DNA from: Simmondsia chinensis
Taxonomy: Eukaryota; Streptophyta; Magnoliopsida; Caryophyllales; Simmondsiaceae
Direction: 5' to 3'
Length of the DNA: 64,000 bases
Assembly (NCBI GenBank): GCA_018398585.1
Contig: JAGTTD010000018.1
Span: 4,967,501-5,031,500 of the forward strand
Shown here: positions 1 to 11,319 of the stretch, in pieces
Layout: each line of letters begins with the position of its first letter
How positions within the stretch are numbered: position 1 is the stretch's first letter
Position numbers and translations under genes: made by a program
The notes under the pieces: generated by a model
What the model was told of the DNA's origin: nothing
What the model saw: the letters and a program-made list of their open reading frames with translations, nothing else
Databases searched by the model: none

Positions 1-601
1 CACTGTCAAGGATTCCTTCCTTGAGCTTTCCGTGCCAAATTTAGGTCCGCAGGGGGGTGCTAATGTACGGTCAGTACAGCATAAGCAACAGCAGCCGAAG
101 GCGCAGCAGCAGCGTGGAAGGCTGTTGGGTAGGAAGGTACGCATGAGGAATGTCATGATCCAAGTTCGGACAATGCTGATCCGGGCCATAAAGAAGAAAA
201 CCGGGCTGAAACCCAAGAAGAAGAAGGACCGGTCATGGGGATGCTTCCCAAGAACCTGGATCGGAACTAAAATCTTCAAGGGCTCGAGTCATCCATCTTC
301 ACAGCAACAGCTCGTTGTTGTCAAGACGTTTAGGGACTTTGGACCGAGGGCCGTGAAAACACCGCGTGGGGAATGTTTGCCTAGAACGGGAATTGGAACC
401 AGAGTCTTCACGGGGTCGAGACGCTCCGTTTGGCTTACGATCCTTGGGGACAAGGATCATCCGTTCGGCCCGGGGAAAGAGGTAAAGGATATGGGTGACA
501 ACGGGGAGACAACGGAACAGACAATCAAAAGGGGGCCAGGAGCCGAAGGTCGCACCGTCATCGCATCCTTGAGGACAATGATGAACTTAAGGGGGCGGGA
601 A
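1..601 (+). mobile_element. 3' internal end of an LTR retrotransposon (entering from the left)
   Basis: This stretch runs into a 3' LTR at 602 through a purine-rich tract (AAGGGGGCGGGA, about 589-600), the usual place of a polypurine tract. Just before it, about 567-597 read in one frame ILEDNDELKG, which resembles the LEDK...LKGG tail of Gypsy polyproteins. A second frame is open from 32 into the LTR; its first ~190 residues are Q/K/R-rich and hold an imperfect internal repeat (FPRTWIGTKIFKGS near residue 73, LPRTGIGTRVFTGS near residue 117). I recognise no domain in it. It may be a decayed accessory or gag-like region. The 5' part of the element is outside the window. Confidence 0.5.
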
Positions 602-1299
602 TGTCACGGGCACGATATTCCAATGTCCGTGACAGTGTCAAGACCGTGCCCAGGTCGCTGCGGGTGCCGTGCCTCAACCTTGTCAAGACATTGTCCCCGT
701 CGCTGCCCCAATCCGTGCCCAGCATGTCAAGACAGTGTCCTGGTTCGCTGCCCAGTCCGGTCCTCAGCTTGTCATGACAATGTCCAGGGTCGCTGCCCAG
801 TGCCGTGCCAGACAATGTCAAGACACTGCCAGTGCCGTGCCAGTGCTGTCCTAGGGCCCGACCCTGGTCCGCGTCCCAGGCGACCAGAGCCCAGTCAGGG
901 AGCGTCCAAGCCAGCTTGTGACAGGCTGTACCAGACAGTTAGGCGCTCCAGTCCTTACTAGCCGTTGCAAATATTCCTTTTTGGGATTGAGTTCAAGAAT
1001 TAGTTGTTGTAATAGATGTTTTAGATATTTTAGGATATTTTTCAGATTTATTCCATATTTTTAGTGTTTGTAATATTTCTATAAATAGGGAGTTGGAGTT
1101 CATTTTGTAATCAATCAAGTATAATCAATATATGAAATACTTCTATTTTCTCATCTTTACTCTCTATTATCTAATCTCTTATTCTATTTCTCTCTCATCT
1201 CAACTCTATTTCTTATTCTCTCTCTCATCTTAACCTCTATTGTTCTCTTTGGGGCCTAAGTCCTAGATTTGGGCCGTCACAATCCTGAGGATTGTGACA
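602..1299 (+). repeat. 3' LTR of the left-edge retrotransposon
   Basis: The block starts TGTCAC and ends GTGACA, a perfect 6-bp terminal inverted repeat with canonical TG...CA ends, and follows a polypurine-like tract. It contains a TATA-like TATAAATA (1080-1087) followed by a T/C-rich leader, as in plant LTR promoters. Length is about 698 bp. The partner 5' LTR and the target-site duplication are outside the window, so the boundaries rest on the inverted ends alone. Confidence 0.65.
636..859 (+). repeat. 45-bp tandem repeat array in the U3 part of the LTR
   Basis: The motif TGTCAAGACA or a close variant recurs at 636, 681, 725, 770 and 815, spacings of 45, 44, 45 and 45 bp. Each unit also carries a GTCGCTGCCC-like core. 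About five diverged copies are present and the array is GC-rich compared with its surroundings. Tandem arrays in U3 often act as enhancer-like units in plant retrotransposons; that role is inferred here. Confidence 0.75.
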
Positions 1300-1720
1300 T
1301 CTGATTTCCTCAATTCGAGCTCGTCTTGCAGATTGTCGAGTTTTAAAACATTAAGCTCGATCTTGGCTTGTTTGAAGCTTGGGCTCCAGCTTAGCTAGGT
1401 TGAACCTAAACTAAGCTCGGTGTGCTTTGAGCTAAATTTATTTAATTTAGGCTCATTTTAACGATTTAGGCTTTATTTAGGCTCATTTGGACTTAAGCTT
1501 GCCTTCGTAAGGCTTGCACTTGGCATGCTTAGGCATATTAGCCTAGTAACTTGTATCAAGATGGAATTGGTTAGGCTTGTAAGCCAACTAGTTCAAGCTT
1601 TACTAGACTCATGTTCAACTAGTTAAGTTAAATGAGCTTAGCTTATCTTAATTTGAGTTCGAAATGAGTGGAGTCTTTTGAGCTGGCTCAGCTTAGTTAA
1701 ACCCTGGGAAGGAAACCAAT
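1300..1720. repeat. AGCTCG/AGCTTGG-rich degenerate repeat, possibly hAT subterminal DNA
   Basis: Variants of AAGCTCG, GAGCTTGG and TTAGGCTCA recur throughout. The same vocabulary appears at 18186-18612, where a hAT-like terminus is visible. No ORF, terminal repeat or target duplication could be defined here, so this is only a family resemblance. Confidence 0.35.
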
Positions 1721-3450
1721 GTTCTTCAAAATAAGGGTGAAATCTCATGCTAGTTATACAATGGTGGAGCCTTCTACGTTTATTTACAAATGGAACTTTT
1801 TCTAGTAAAAAGGTTTAGATTACTATTGATATATTTTATCAACTTGTTTAAGATGACTACTTTATTAGCAGGATTGTCACCCTGTTAATTTGTTATAGAT
1901 TAACTTGTTCACTAATAAGCCCCTTATAAAGTCTTGTTACTTTTAAAAAATGTCTTAAACTTACAAAACTTTCAAATCTGAGTTACACAAGTCTATCACA
2001 GTAAAACAAAGATGAACATGAAAGATCAAATAGCCAAAACAAAGAACACACGATATTTACATGGTTCGGCACCTCAAAATGAAGTCCTAGTCCACAGCTC
2101 CCTGTTTATAGGGAAGCCTTCCCACGGTGTTTAAGTGATTACAGACCAAGATCCAAGTAAATCAACAAATATACATTAAGATCCGAGGCTTCTAAGGCTG
2201 AAATCTCAAATACAAACCAAAGAGAGAAGAAAAAGCCTTACAAAGAAGCCATTACCAACAAAGGTTGAATCAGGCCTACATGTGTTAACTCCCACAGAAT
2301 CGCCTTAGAAATGCCTCAGAATCGACAGAGAAAAGAGAGGGAGAGAGCCAGATCCAAAAAGGACAAAAATGAACCAAATTAGGGTTTCACATAGGAAACA
2401 CTACTTTTATACCCCCAGCTTTCAATCCGTGGCAACGCGCGCGTGGCCCCATCATGACCATTCTTCTTCATTGCATCCAATAGATAGGATTTATCCAAAC
2501 TAACACAATCTGGGCTGTTGAAAAGATGACACGCATCCTAGCCAAATGTATCAAATTATGACATGTTGGGAGGCAATGGTAAAGCTTTCTCAAGAAGCTT
2601 CTTTGATGGGCAGCGTAAGCAGGTAAATAGTACTAATGGGCAGGGGCATAATCAATATTGTCTCCAAGTGCAGATATCAAAAAAAAAATAAAATAAAAGA
2701 AAAGACCCTAAACTTGAGCTTAATTACATACACTTGCCACTCAATACATCAAATTACTCACTCGCCATTAAACACTGCGTTTTGAACATAAAACTAAAAA
2801 GAACTCAGTGTTTTACATCCTTTGTCTATAATACTTAATACAACACATGGTATTAGAAATCACATAATATAGTTGGATCATTTAGAGATCATTATTACAA
2901 CAAATTTTTTCCAACATAAATGTGTTTAGTCCGATCATGAAATGCAAGATTCTTACAAAGGGCAATGCCCAATTGACAATCCAAATGTCTAGTTAATGTG
3001 TTTGATTTGTGCCCGTATCGATGGTGGTTACTCGAAGTTTGGACAGGAGGCCATCTAATCACAAGGCGTCTTTCATAGCCTCTATCAATGTTAGAAATTC
3101 ATGCTCAGTTATAAAAAAAGGTTGTTATTATTGAAATCTAAATTTTTAACTTATGACATTACTATTTAATTTAAATATAAACGATTGTTGAAGTCATTTA
3201 TTAGGACTGAAATCAATTCAAATGGAAAAAAATTATAAAAAAAAGGAGAAACACATAATAATTTTTCAAAAAAAAAATATTATATATATGAAATCAATTG
3301 ATTTTGAATCAAAAGATCTTAAGAATGAAAAAGCATGAAGTATTTTATTAGTAAAATACTAGGAAAGTGCTATTTTCGTCAAAAGAATTGAATAAAATTT
3401 TAAAAATAAAATATTTTTAAACAGTTAGACTTATAAATGATACATTAAAA
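1721..3450. other. Intergenic DNA without a recognisable gene
   Basis: AT-rich sequence with no ORF of note. Around 2040-2120 there is a TTACATGGTTCGGCACCTC segment followed by CCTAGTCCAC, a phrase often seen in plant LTR elements, so part of it is probably an old LTR fragment. A-rich microsatellite-like runs occur near 2680 and 3230-3290. Nothing further can be supported. Confidence 0.4.
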
Positions 3451-3459
3451 TTAAAAGTT

Positions 3460-3909
3460 GAATTTTTTACCAAACTAACACTATTTTAAAAAATATTTAC
3501 CAAACTAGCATAGTTTGAAAAATAATTACCAAACTGGCACCTTTTACTGTAGCAACATCAAGAAAAGCTGTCGGAAATGGCGTTTCAAAGGCGGACGGCG
3601 TTCGAAAGGGATCCCTTTCGGACACCGGTGTGGACGGCGTCCGTACACTGTCCAAAAGGCCTACCTACACCCCTCCACATCGGCGTTCGAAATGCAGGCA
3701 TATCGTATGCCGTCCACCTTCCCCTCCCACACCCCCAACTCCCTCCCTATGAACCCTAACACCCTTACCCCTTCATCTCCATCTCCATTCTCTTTTTCAC
3801 TTCTTCAACTCTATTAATACAACATATATTTTTTTTATATTTTTTACAATACTCATCATTTAAATACATCTTTCAACATGTTATCCTCTCAAACAAAGTG
3901 AAGTATCAA
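3460..3909 (+). repeat. Left terminal inverted repeat of MULE-1
   Basis: It starts GAATTTTTTACCAAAC and matches the reverse complement of 10738-11319 with small indels, ending in the shared phrase CTCTCAAACAAAGTGAAGTATC region (about 3889-3909). Three copies of a TTACCAAACTRRCA motif sit in the first 80 bp. A GC-rich segment with GGACGGCG and GGATCC hairpins follows (about 3585-3660), then a C/T-rich stretch. A TATTAATA at 3812-3819 lies where the right repeat has TATAAATA, so the left promoter looks mutated. Confidence 0.85.
3603..3620. repeat. Perfect 18-bp palindrome in the left MULE-1 inverted repeat
   Basis: CGAAAGGGATCCCTTTCG is identical to its own reverse complement. A related but imperfect copy occurs in the right inverted repeat near 11096-11116. 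It sits among repeated GGCGTCCG/CGGACGCC motifs, so this part of the terminus can form several hairpins. Confidence 0.9.
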
Positions 3910-4077
3910 AAAAAATTTAGTGAAATCACTTTATTTAATGTATAGAGTAATGAAGAAGGAAAAAATATATTGTAATAACAAGTTACATAAAAAAAATGTA
4001 AATTATGGTATAAAACGTGACGTGGATCTACGACTAGGTTCACCACGATGCCCTGAGGGTGAAAACTCCGTGTGAAC

Positions 4078-6111
4078 CTAAAAACTATGTCGTGGACGTT
4101 CACGTCTACTTTCTTCTGTAGCACGAATTGAACGATAGTCAAAATCTTCTTCTTGCATAGCCTGATCAAATTGATGTCCCTCCCCGAAAGCGTCAATTGC
4201 GCTACTGCAATTAGTCAGTCATTCTGTGGAGACAGACTCTACAGCGTGGCCAACAGTAATACGTAGCCTCTGAACTGCCCTTTTAGCACGCTTTTTAAGA
4301 AGATTGACCTAGCAAATAGTACATTCAAATGTTAACAAAACATATTGTGGAATAAGCAACGAGACAAATGTTTTCAAAGTACTTACTACTCGTTGAACTT
4401 GGTTGCCACTGGGCTCATAACGAAGTCGGGTTCGGTTCGGAACATGCACTTCACGCCGTACTATGAAACGCCTAGTGATAGAGGAGTACCATTGCATGTA
4501 CTCTATAGGCGATATAGGAGGATGACGTATGTTGGCTATATAATCCATCCGTGTGTTCCACACCGTGATCCAGTTCGAATGATAGTGCTCCCAGTTCTCG
4601 TCAGACCTGCCTGAACGCGATGTATTGTGCAAGGAGTCGAGAGTGTCAATTTGATTTGGGATATGCTGCGTAAATCCAAACTGGCGCAACACTCTGTCAG
4701 GGCAATGTAACTCTGCAATGCTAAAGTATATCATTGGTCCCTGATATCGCCAGATATGACGACCCTCTACACAAATTGTGGGCAAGGTGTTTAACTGGAA
4801 TTGCCTGTAAGGCGTCCATTCAACCTAAGCACAGATAAAATAACTTAGTTATTACATTAAATATTTAACGATAAAGAATTATGTCTATTTTTGTATATAT
4901 ACCTGATGTGGTTCTTGGACATCAAGTTAGTCCTTATAGAAGGACTGGCATTGCCTGGGATTCTCGAGGAATGTCAGGGCGGCAACCCAGCTGATCAAGT
5001 ACAAAGTAAATTATTTGAATACATGTGTAATATTACATATACATTAAATCAAGATGTAGAAAGTATATTCTCTTACTGAGATCCTAAAGGCGGCAACGGA
5101 TCATTGACTGCATGTGCAATTGGACGGGCGCGGATATAAACGGTCGACCGATGTGTAAATGCTCCCACGACCACAACTACACATGTAAAGGCACATAGAA
5201 ATCAGGGATTTAACACATTAAAGAATTAAATATGAATATCATTTGCTATCCATACCTAGAGCAATAAAACACACCCGCCAATTTGGGCGTAGCCCGTCAT
5301 GTAATACTGGCACATTTGTCTGTACAGGTTGGCAAGAACTGCTGACCCCCAGCTGTACTCACTACACCCCTCCATCGTTTCAAGCAGTGGAAGGTAGATC
5401 ATCGATGTCCAACTACCAGTGCTATTGGTCAACAACAGGGAGCCGAACATATTAAGGATGTAGCGTCTGGCGTGCTGAAGCAACACTTGCTCATCAGCGT
5501 GCGCTGGGGGGTCTTGTGCACACAATTCCACTAACCATGTACTTCTTAACAGGCTGCCCTTTATTGCTCGGTGTGGAGGGACTGCACCTAATAAAGAGTG
5601 ACAGAGGTTCTGCCAACTATGGTTAGTGCTACCAGCAACTGCCCGACCGTCTATTCGTAGACCTAGTAAGACGGCAACATCCTGTAGTGTTGGCGTCATC
5701 TCACCAACACGTAGATGGAATGTATGGGTCTCCTGCCTCCACCTCTCCAACAAAGCACCAATCAGTGCGTTATCAATCTGGATGTGACCTACTTGAGCCA
5801 CTCCAATGAGTCCAGCCTGTACAACATATGGTCGTACTAATGGGTGAAGATTTGTCAATTGGTGAATCCTCACCCTGATCTCGCTGTTGCCCTGTAACAC
5901 AAAGACACTAAATATATTAATCAACTATTTGAATAATTAGAACTCAAAATTATAGGATAAGTATTGATTATTGACATACCGTTCCATTCCAAACATCCTC
6001 CGACCGATGATGCTCCTGAAGACGCAACACATATCTGTCATCCGGACCTGGATTCTGCTCACCATACTGAGCAGTCGAAGTCGAAGTATATCCTCCTCGT
6101 GTTCTTACCAT
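4078..6111 (-). pseudogene. Plant mobile domain (PMD, MAIN/MAIL-like) gene, decayed, six exons
   Basis: Spliced as 5980-6111, 5256-5891, 5077-5176, 4913-4990, 4387-4824 and 4078-4308, each junction with GT..AG, it gives a roughly 530-residue PMD protein (aminotransferase-like plant mobile domain, PF10536). Exon 1 starts MVRTRGG; exon 2 holds the hallmark HLRVGEMTPTLQDVAVLLGL; exon 5 holds VEWTPY...RRQFGF-type sequence (here VLRQFGFTQHIP) and an HYHSNWITVWNTR stretch; exon 6 ends in an acidic then basic tail. Damage: TAG at the end of exon 2 (5258-5256), an apparent 2-nt AT insertion in exon 3 near 5130, TAA in exon 4, TGA in exon 6 (4221-4219). Host MAIN proteins act in the nucleus on gene expression and transposon silencing; transposon-borne copies have no known role. 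It lies about 170 bp downstream of the transposase, same strand. Confidence 0.8.
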
Positions 6112-6279
6112 CTCTCTAGAAAAATTAAAAATAGTAACCAATATCCATGGGATAACAATAAAATTACACATATTACAGCCTCCGTATCGAGCAGAACACA
6201 AAAATAAAAATACATTTATTATTATTATGTAATTACAGTAAAAAATGAATGAAATGAAGATGTAAACCTAAGTACAACA

Positions 6280-8680
6280 TTATTGTTGTCTATTAGGACA
6301 TGTTTTTTTTATTGTGCCCCCTTATATTACATATGCTACATTTATTTTTGGACGAGCCCTCCCTTGCGTCCATTTCGTTATGTAGTCGTGTTGAGCGTGG
6401 CCGTCCTCTACCATGCCTCCACCTTGTGTGATCTGCAACCACTGTAGGTCCAATGTACTCTGGCCATAGAGACTGATCAGGAAGTGGGTGAAATAATGGA
6501 GCATACCCACTTGCGTACATGGTTAGGCTTAAAAATGGATCAACATACTGTCCATACTCGAGCCGAGATGCGGTACAACATGCCATCACATGTGAGCACA
6601 GACGATGAAACAGTTGCCATGTACCACAAGTGCAACTCCATTCGTTCAACGTTACAGTATGGTGAGTCTCCCTCCTATATCCTGATTCAGTCTACCTACT
6701 CGGAGTTGTTACCTGGAACTCCATAGTGTTTCGATCAAACAACGTCACTATATGTGTCCTTGATTTCAAGGTGGCACGTTCTATTTCAGTAAATACTTTC
6801 GGTGGCTATAAAAGTCCCTGTGAAAAATATGCCTCGGCTGCATCCCTGCGATTGACGAAATATTTATTGCATCGATAAAACGTCATCTCCACAAGAGCAA
6901 TTGCTGGGAGGGCTCGTCCCACTTTGAAAACGCTGTTGAATACTTCCGATATATTAGTGGTCATGTTGCCATAGCGATAACCACCATCAAACGAAAGTGC
7001 CCAACGTTCTTTAGGCTCCCGTTCAATCGACTCTCTGATCTTATCACTGGTGTGTATGAAATGGTAATACACGCCATCTCACTCAACTTCTTCTTCATTG
7101 TAGCATTTTTGAATATGTGATTGAAGTTACTAACAAGGTGGCGAGTGCAGTAACGATGTTGCCCTTCAGGCGCAAGCCAAATGATTGACATCCCATTCTT
7201 GATGCCAGCATGTCGATCAAATATAATACATATCGGTTGGCGATCGCCTGTCACATATGTACGTAGACAAAACAGGAACCAACCCCAACTCCATGCGTCC
7301 TCCTGATTCACAAGAGCAAAACACAATGGGTATAGATCATTGTTAGCGTCAAATGCAACAGCTACCAGCAGCTTCCCCATATATTTTCCATATAAATGGG
7401 TACCGTCAATACTGATCAGTGGATGGTAACACTTGAATCCCTCAATAGACGCACCGAATGCCCAAAAAACTTCGCAAAACATTGCCTCGTCTCCCACCAG
7501 GTTTTATATTCCAGTCGACAACAGTGCTTGGATTTGACTGTTGCAATGCAGTGAGCAGCTTAGGTAACATCGGAAATGCATCCTCATGGGAGCCAAACAA
7601 CCGCTCAATCACTTCCTGTTTTGCTTTCCATGCTTTCTGATATGAAATAGTGTACCCATGTTGCTGTTGTACTGCTGCTCGTATTGCAGCAATATTCATT
7701 TTAAGATCAACAGTAACAATAGGTGACACTATAGTTGCAACAAAATTTGAGGTCATGGCACGGTGGTCTTCCGCCAATATAGTGGTAGAACATGTATGTA
7801 GCCCCCTCAAAACCGAAATCTCAAACGCCCCTAGTCTTTGTTTGAGCGCCCCACGCAGATACCACTTGCATTGTGGTGCTTGCACACACCTTAGGGCTAC
7901 GTAATTAGGATTCGACCTGTACACTATGTATTCCAACTTGTTTTTTATGTGCCACACCTTAACTGCACTGATTAATTCGTCCTTCGTTTGGAACACTTGT
8001 CCCTCCTCTAGGATAGATCCTATTGACCCAATTCTTCTACTTTCCTCCCAATCAGAACATACTGCCTGGTATGCCCATGAAACATCTTCGAATTCAGGGA
8101 CAGGAGACTGGGCAAATGAAGGCCCGACATCATCATCATCATCCAGTTCATTTTCCTCCTCGTCAAACCTCACATCTGCATCTTCATCAGATGCCTCAGA
8201 ATCATTGTTGGCATAAGCCCTATCAAACATAGCTGTGCTCTCGTGCACAACCATTCCAGCAACCAGTGAAACGCCCACTGTTGGACCTCTAGACGGACTT
8301 CATGCCTCAACTTGAGTATGCGGCATATGATGTTGAGCTCTTCCCTCAATATTTACAGCAGTTACATACAGTTCTATGTATGTCGCCCTATTTTCTAATG
8401 CCATGTCGAACATAGACCTCAATGCCATTGCACAAGCGATCTCAACATGTGTGTATCGCATAGGATTCTGAGACAACAACATTCTCCATGTAATCGTAAT
8501 ATCAAATGTGTTACTATCCCATCCAGTAAATTCATACATCACTCCCTTCAACTCCGGAAAAGAAATTCTGGATTGTACCCTGAGTATAAACTGTCTTCTA
8601 CCCGTGTAATTAACACCATCAACAGTTTGTACAATATCTCCATCATAATGACACAACAGTGTGACTACGTTGTACGCCAT
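6280..8680 (-). pseudogene. Mutator-like (MULE) transposase, decayed
   Basis: Domain order on the minus strand: an N-terminal MuDR-like segment from ATG at 8680 (MAYNVVTLLCHYDGDIV), an acidic linker, the plant MuDR domain (about 7990-7500), the catalytic core, a SWIM zinc finger (CTCGTW...HRLCSHVMAC, about 6640-6590) and a C-terminal zinc knuckle (KCSICNIRGHNKK). Catalytic residues are visible: D in SIDGTHLYGKY, D in IIFDRHAGI, E in TTNISEVFN. Lesions: TGA 8302-8300; a frameshift near 7490; a deletion with frameshift near 7085; TAG at 6808-6806 and 6694-6692; and an A8 run at the knuckle that shifts the frame one base before the last cysteine. The end at 6280 assumes the pre-shift frame. The product cut and moved the element by a DDE mechanism when intact. 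Confidence 0.85.
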
Positions 8681-8916
8681 AATTTCTAAACTGAAGCTCA
8701 TGAAAACATACAATATAATATTAATATAATTGTACAACAAAGTATCTAACAATATTTTATCAAACAAAAAATTACAAGATATTAACTAACTATGAACTAT
8801 TCATATAATATACAATTCTTATACTGAATCAAATATATATTAACCAATTATTATTATTAGTCTACTACAGGCCCCGTTCACTAATTATTATTAGTCTACT
8901 AAGACCAAGTCAATTA

Positions 8917-8948
<32 letters not shown>

Positions 8949-9484
8949 CCAATTCCAAATCTAGCGGGTCAATTATGTCTTTATCACTTAATTATACTCT
9001 CAAAATGACCTTGGACCATGACAATACTAGCCCTTTAAATGATTTAACCCGGTACTTTATTGATATTAATGTTGTTGCATTACAGTGCAACAAACAAATT
9101 TTATAATACACCATTATATATATCATGATAACAAATCCATATTATTTTATATGAACTATTTGAAATATACTATTGTATATATCATAATTATTATATTATT
9201 ATTATTAAAATAACCTAATAACAAATTCATATTATTTCATATGAACAATTTAAAATATTATTATTACTAAAATAACCTAATAACAAATTCATATTATTTT
9301 ATATGAATAATTTGAAATATAACATAAAACCATACAACTAATAATTTATCTAGCAGAAAATTTTAAAAAACAATATCAATATTAAATGAGCTATCAAAAT
9401 CGTGAATATATTAAAATACAATATAAAACCATACAACTAATAATTTTTCTAGCATCATATATTCGGTATTATATTAACAAATAA
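8681..9484. other. AT-rich leader of MULE-1 with an (ATT)n microsatellite
   Basis: No ORF. An (ATT)n run spans about 8917-8948, preceded by a duplicated AATTATTATTAGTCTACT phrase (near 8846 and 8883). On the minus strand a good donor (GTAAGT, 10714-10709) and an acceptor just before the transposase ATG (AG at 8692-8691) would make this region and the minisatellite one 2-kb intron in the 5' leader. That intron is an inference. Two diverged copies of the 90-bp repeat lie at about 9185-9320. Confidence 0.5.
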
Positions 9485-10405
9485 ATTTTGAAATATACTA
9501 TTGCATATATCATGATTATTATATTATTATTACTAAAACAACCTAATAACAAATTCATATTATTTTATATGAACTATTTGAAATATACTATTGTATATAT
9601 CATGATTATTATATTATTATTATTAAAATAACCTAATAACAAATTCATATCGTTTTATATGAACTATTTAAAATATACTATTATATATCATGGTTATTAT
9701 ATTATTATTACTAAAACAACCTAATAACAAATTCATATTATTTTATATGAACTATTTGAAATATACTATTGTATATATCATGATTATTATATTATTATTA
9801 CTAAAACAACCTAATAACAAATTCATATTGTTTTATATGAACTATTTAAAATATACTATTGTATATATCATGGTTATTATATTATTATTACTAAAACAAC
9901 CTAATAACAAATTCGTATTATTTTATATGAACCATTTGAAATATACTATTGTATATATCATGATTATTATATTATTATTACTAAAACAACCTAATAACAA
10001 ATTCGTGTTATTTTATATGAACCATTTGAAATATACTATTGTATATATCATGATTATTATATTATTAATTCTAAAACAACCTAATAACAAATTCGTATTA
10101 TTTTATATGAACTACTTGAAATATACTATTGTATATATCATGATTATTATATTATTATTACTAAAACAACCTAATAACAAATCCATATTATTTTATATGA
10201 ACTATTTAAAATATACGATGTATATATCATGATTATTATATTATTATTACTAAAACAACTTAATAACAAATACATATTGTTTTATATGAACTATTTAAAA
10301 TATACTATTGTATATATCATGATTATTATATTATTATTACTAAAACAACCTAATAACAAATCCATATTATTTTATATGAACAATTTGAAATATAACATAA
10401 AACCT
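9485..10405. repeat. 90-bp minisatellite inside MULE-1
   Basis: About ten copies of a very AT-rich unit, anchored on CCTAATAACAAAT at roughly 9542, 9632, 9720, 9810, 9900, 9990, 10080, 10170, 10258 and 10348. Spacings are 88-90 bp. One more diverged copy is near 10560-10650. Because the period is a multiple of three and the unit lacks stops in one frame, the array reads as an apparent repeat protein; this is a by-product of the period, not a gene. Flanks at 9320-9480 and 10410-10560 are themselves near-duplicates of each other. Confidence 0.9.
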
Positions 10406-10737
10406 TACAACTAATAATTTATCTAGCAAAATATATTAAAATACAATATTAATATTAAATGAGCTACCAAAATTATGAATATATTAAAATACAACATAAA
10501 ACCATATAACTAATAATTTTTCTAGCATCATATTATTCGGTATTAATTAACAAATAAATTTTATGATATATTATTGTATATATATCATGATTATTATATT
10601 ATTATTATTAAAACAACCTAATAACATTACTATAATAACATATTCATATTATTTGATATGAACATACAATATAAAAGTGTTATAAATATACAAAAATGAA
10701 TAATGACTACTTACATAACTTTGAAAATGAAGGGAAG

Positions 10738-11319
10738 ATACTTCACTTTGTTTGAGAGAATAATAGGTTGAAAGATGTATTTAAGTTATGAGTACTGTGA
10801 AAAATATAGAAAATATATGTGGTATTTATAGAGGTGAAGAGGTGAGAAAGAGAATGAAGAAGAAGAGGAAGATGAAGAGGATGAAGATGAAATGATATGA
10901 GTGTTGAGGTTCACGGGTTCAAAATTTGAAAGAGGTAAAAGAATATTGTAGGGGAAGGGGTGTGGGTAGAAAGAATAATACAGAGATAGGGGAAATAATG
11001 CAAGGATAGGGGGAATAATGCAGGGGTAGGGGAGCAGGGTAGAGGGAATTAGGTGGGTGTCACGGATCCTTTCGAACGTCGTCACGGACGGCGTCCGAAA
11101 GGATCCCTTTCGAACGCTATAACGGACGCCGGTGTGGATGCCTCTTTCGGACGCCGGTGGGGACGGTGTCTGTACGCCGTCCGCCGTTCGCCTTTGAAAT
11201 GCCATTTCCGGCGGCGTTTCTTGATGTTGCTACAATAAAAGGTGCTAGTTTGGTAATTATTTTTCAAACTATGCTAGTTTGGTAAATATTTTTCAAAATA
11301 GTGCTAGTTTGGTAAAAAA
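10738..11319 (-). repeat. Right terminal inverted repeat of MULE-1
   Basis: Reverse complement matches the left repeat from the extreme end (TTTTTTACCAAACTAGCAC) through the CAAACAAAGTGAAGTATC phrase. It is about 130 bp longer than the left copy because of extra GGCGTCCG/GGATCC hairpin units (11055-11180) and an A/G-rich stretch (10850-11050). It is followed directly by the 9-bp target duplication at 11320. Confidence 0.85.
10823..10830 (-). promoter_or_regulatory. TATA box for the MULE-1 transposase transcript
   Basis: TATAAATA on the minus strand within CTCTATAAATACC, inside the right inverted repeat and pointing toward the transposase. Mutator termini normally contain the element's promoters. 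The spacing to the transposase ATG (about 2.1 kb) requires the leader intron proposed at 8691-10714. Confidence 0.55.

Larger units (their letters stand above)
3460..11319 (-). mobile_element. MULE-1: Mutator-like element carrying transposase and a PMD gene
   Basis: The element is bounded by a perfect 9-bp direct repeat TTAAAAGTT (3451-3459 and 11320-11328), the target-duplication length of Mutator-like elements. Inside are long inverted repeats (3460-3909 against 10738-11319). On the minus strand come first a decayed Mutator transposase (8680-6280) and then a decayed plant-mobile-domain gene (6111-4078). A 90-bp minisatellite lies between the right inverted repeat and the transposase. MULEs carrying host-like domains are known. 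The transposase here has several frameshifts and stops, so this copy cannot be autonomous. The boundaries are well supported; the functional state is inferred. Confidence 0.9.

Noticed and set aside
558..854. Frames on both strands within 558-854
   Set aside because: Products of the 45-bp tandem array in the LTR.
4078..6111. PMD gene as an ordinary host gene
   Set aside because: It lies wholly between MULE-1 inverted repeats and the 9-bp duplication and is broken in four places.
636..10405. Regular direct repeats that might suggest a CRISPR-like array
   Set aside because: Units are contiguous tandem repeats without unique spacers, in a plant genome inside transposons.
9690..10414. Open frames of 180 and 61 residues made of a 30-residue repeat
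   Set aside because: They arise from the 90-bp AT-rich minisatellite, whose period is a multiple of three. No start context or non-repeat part.
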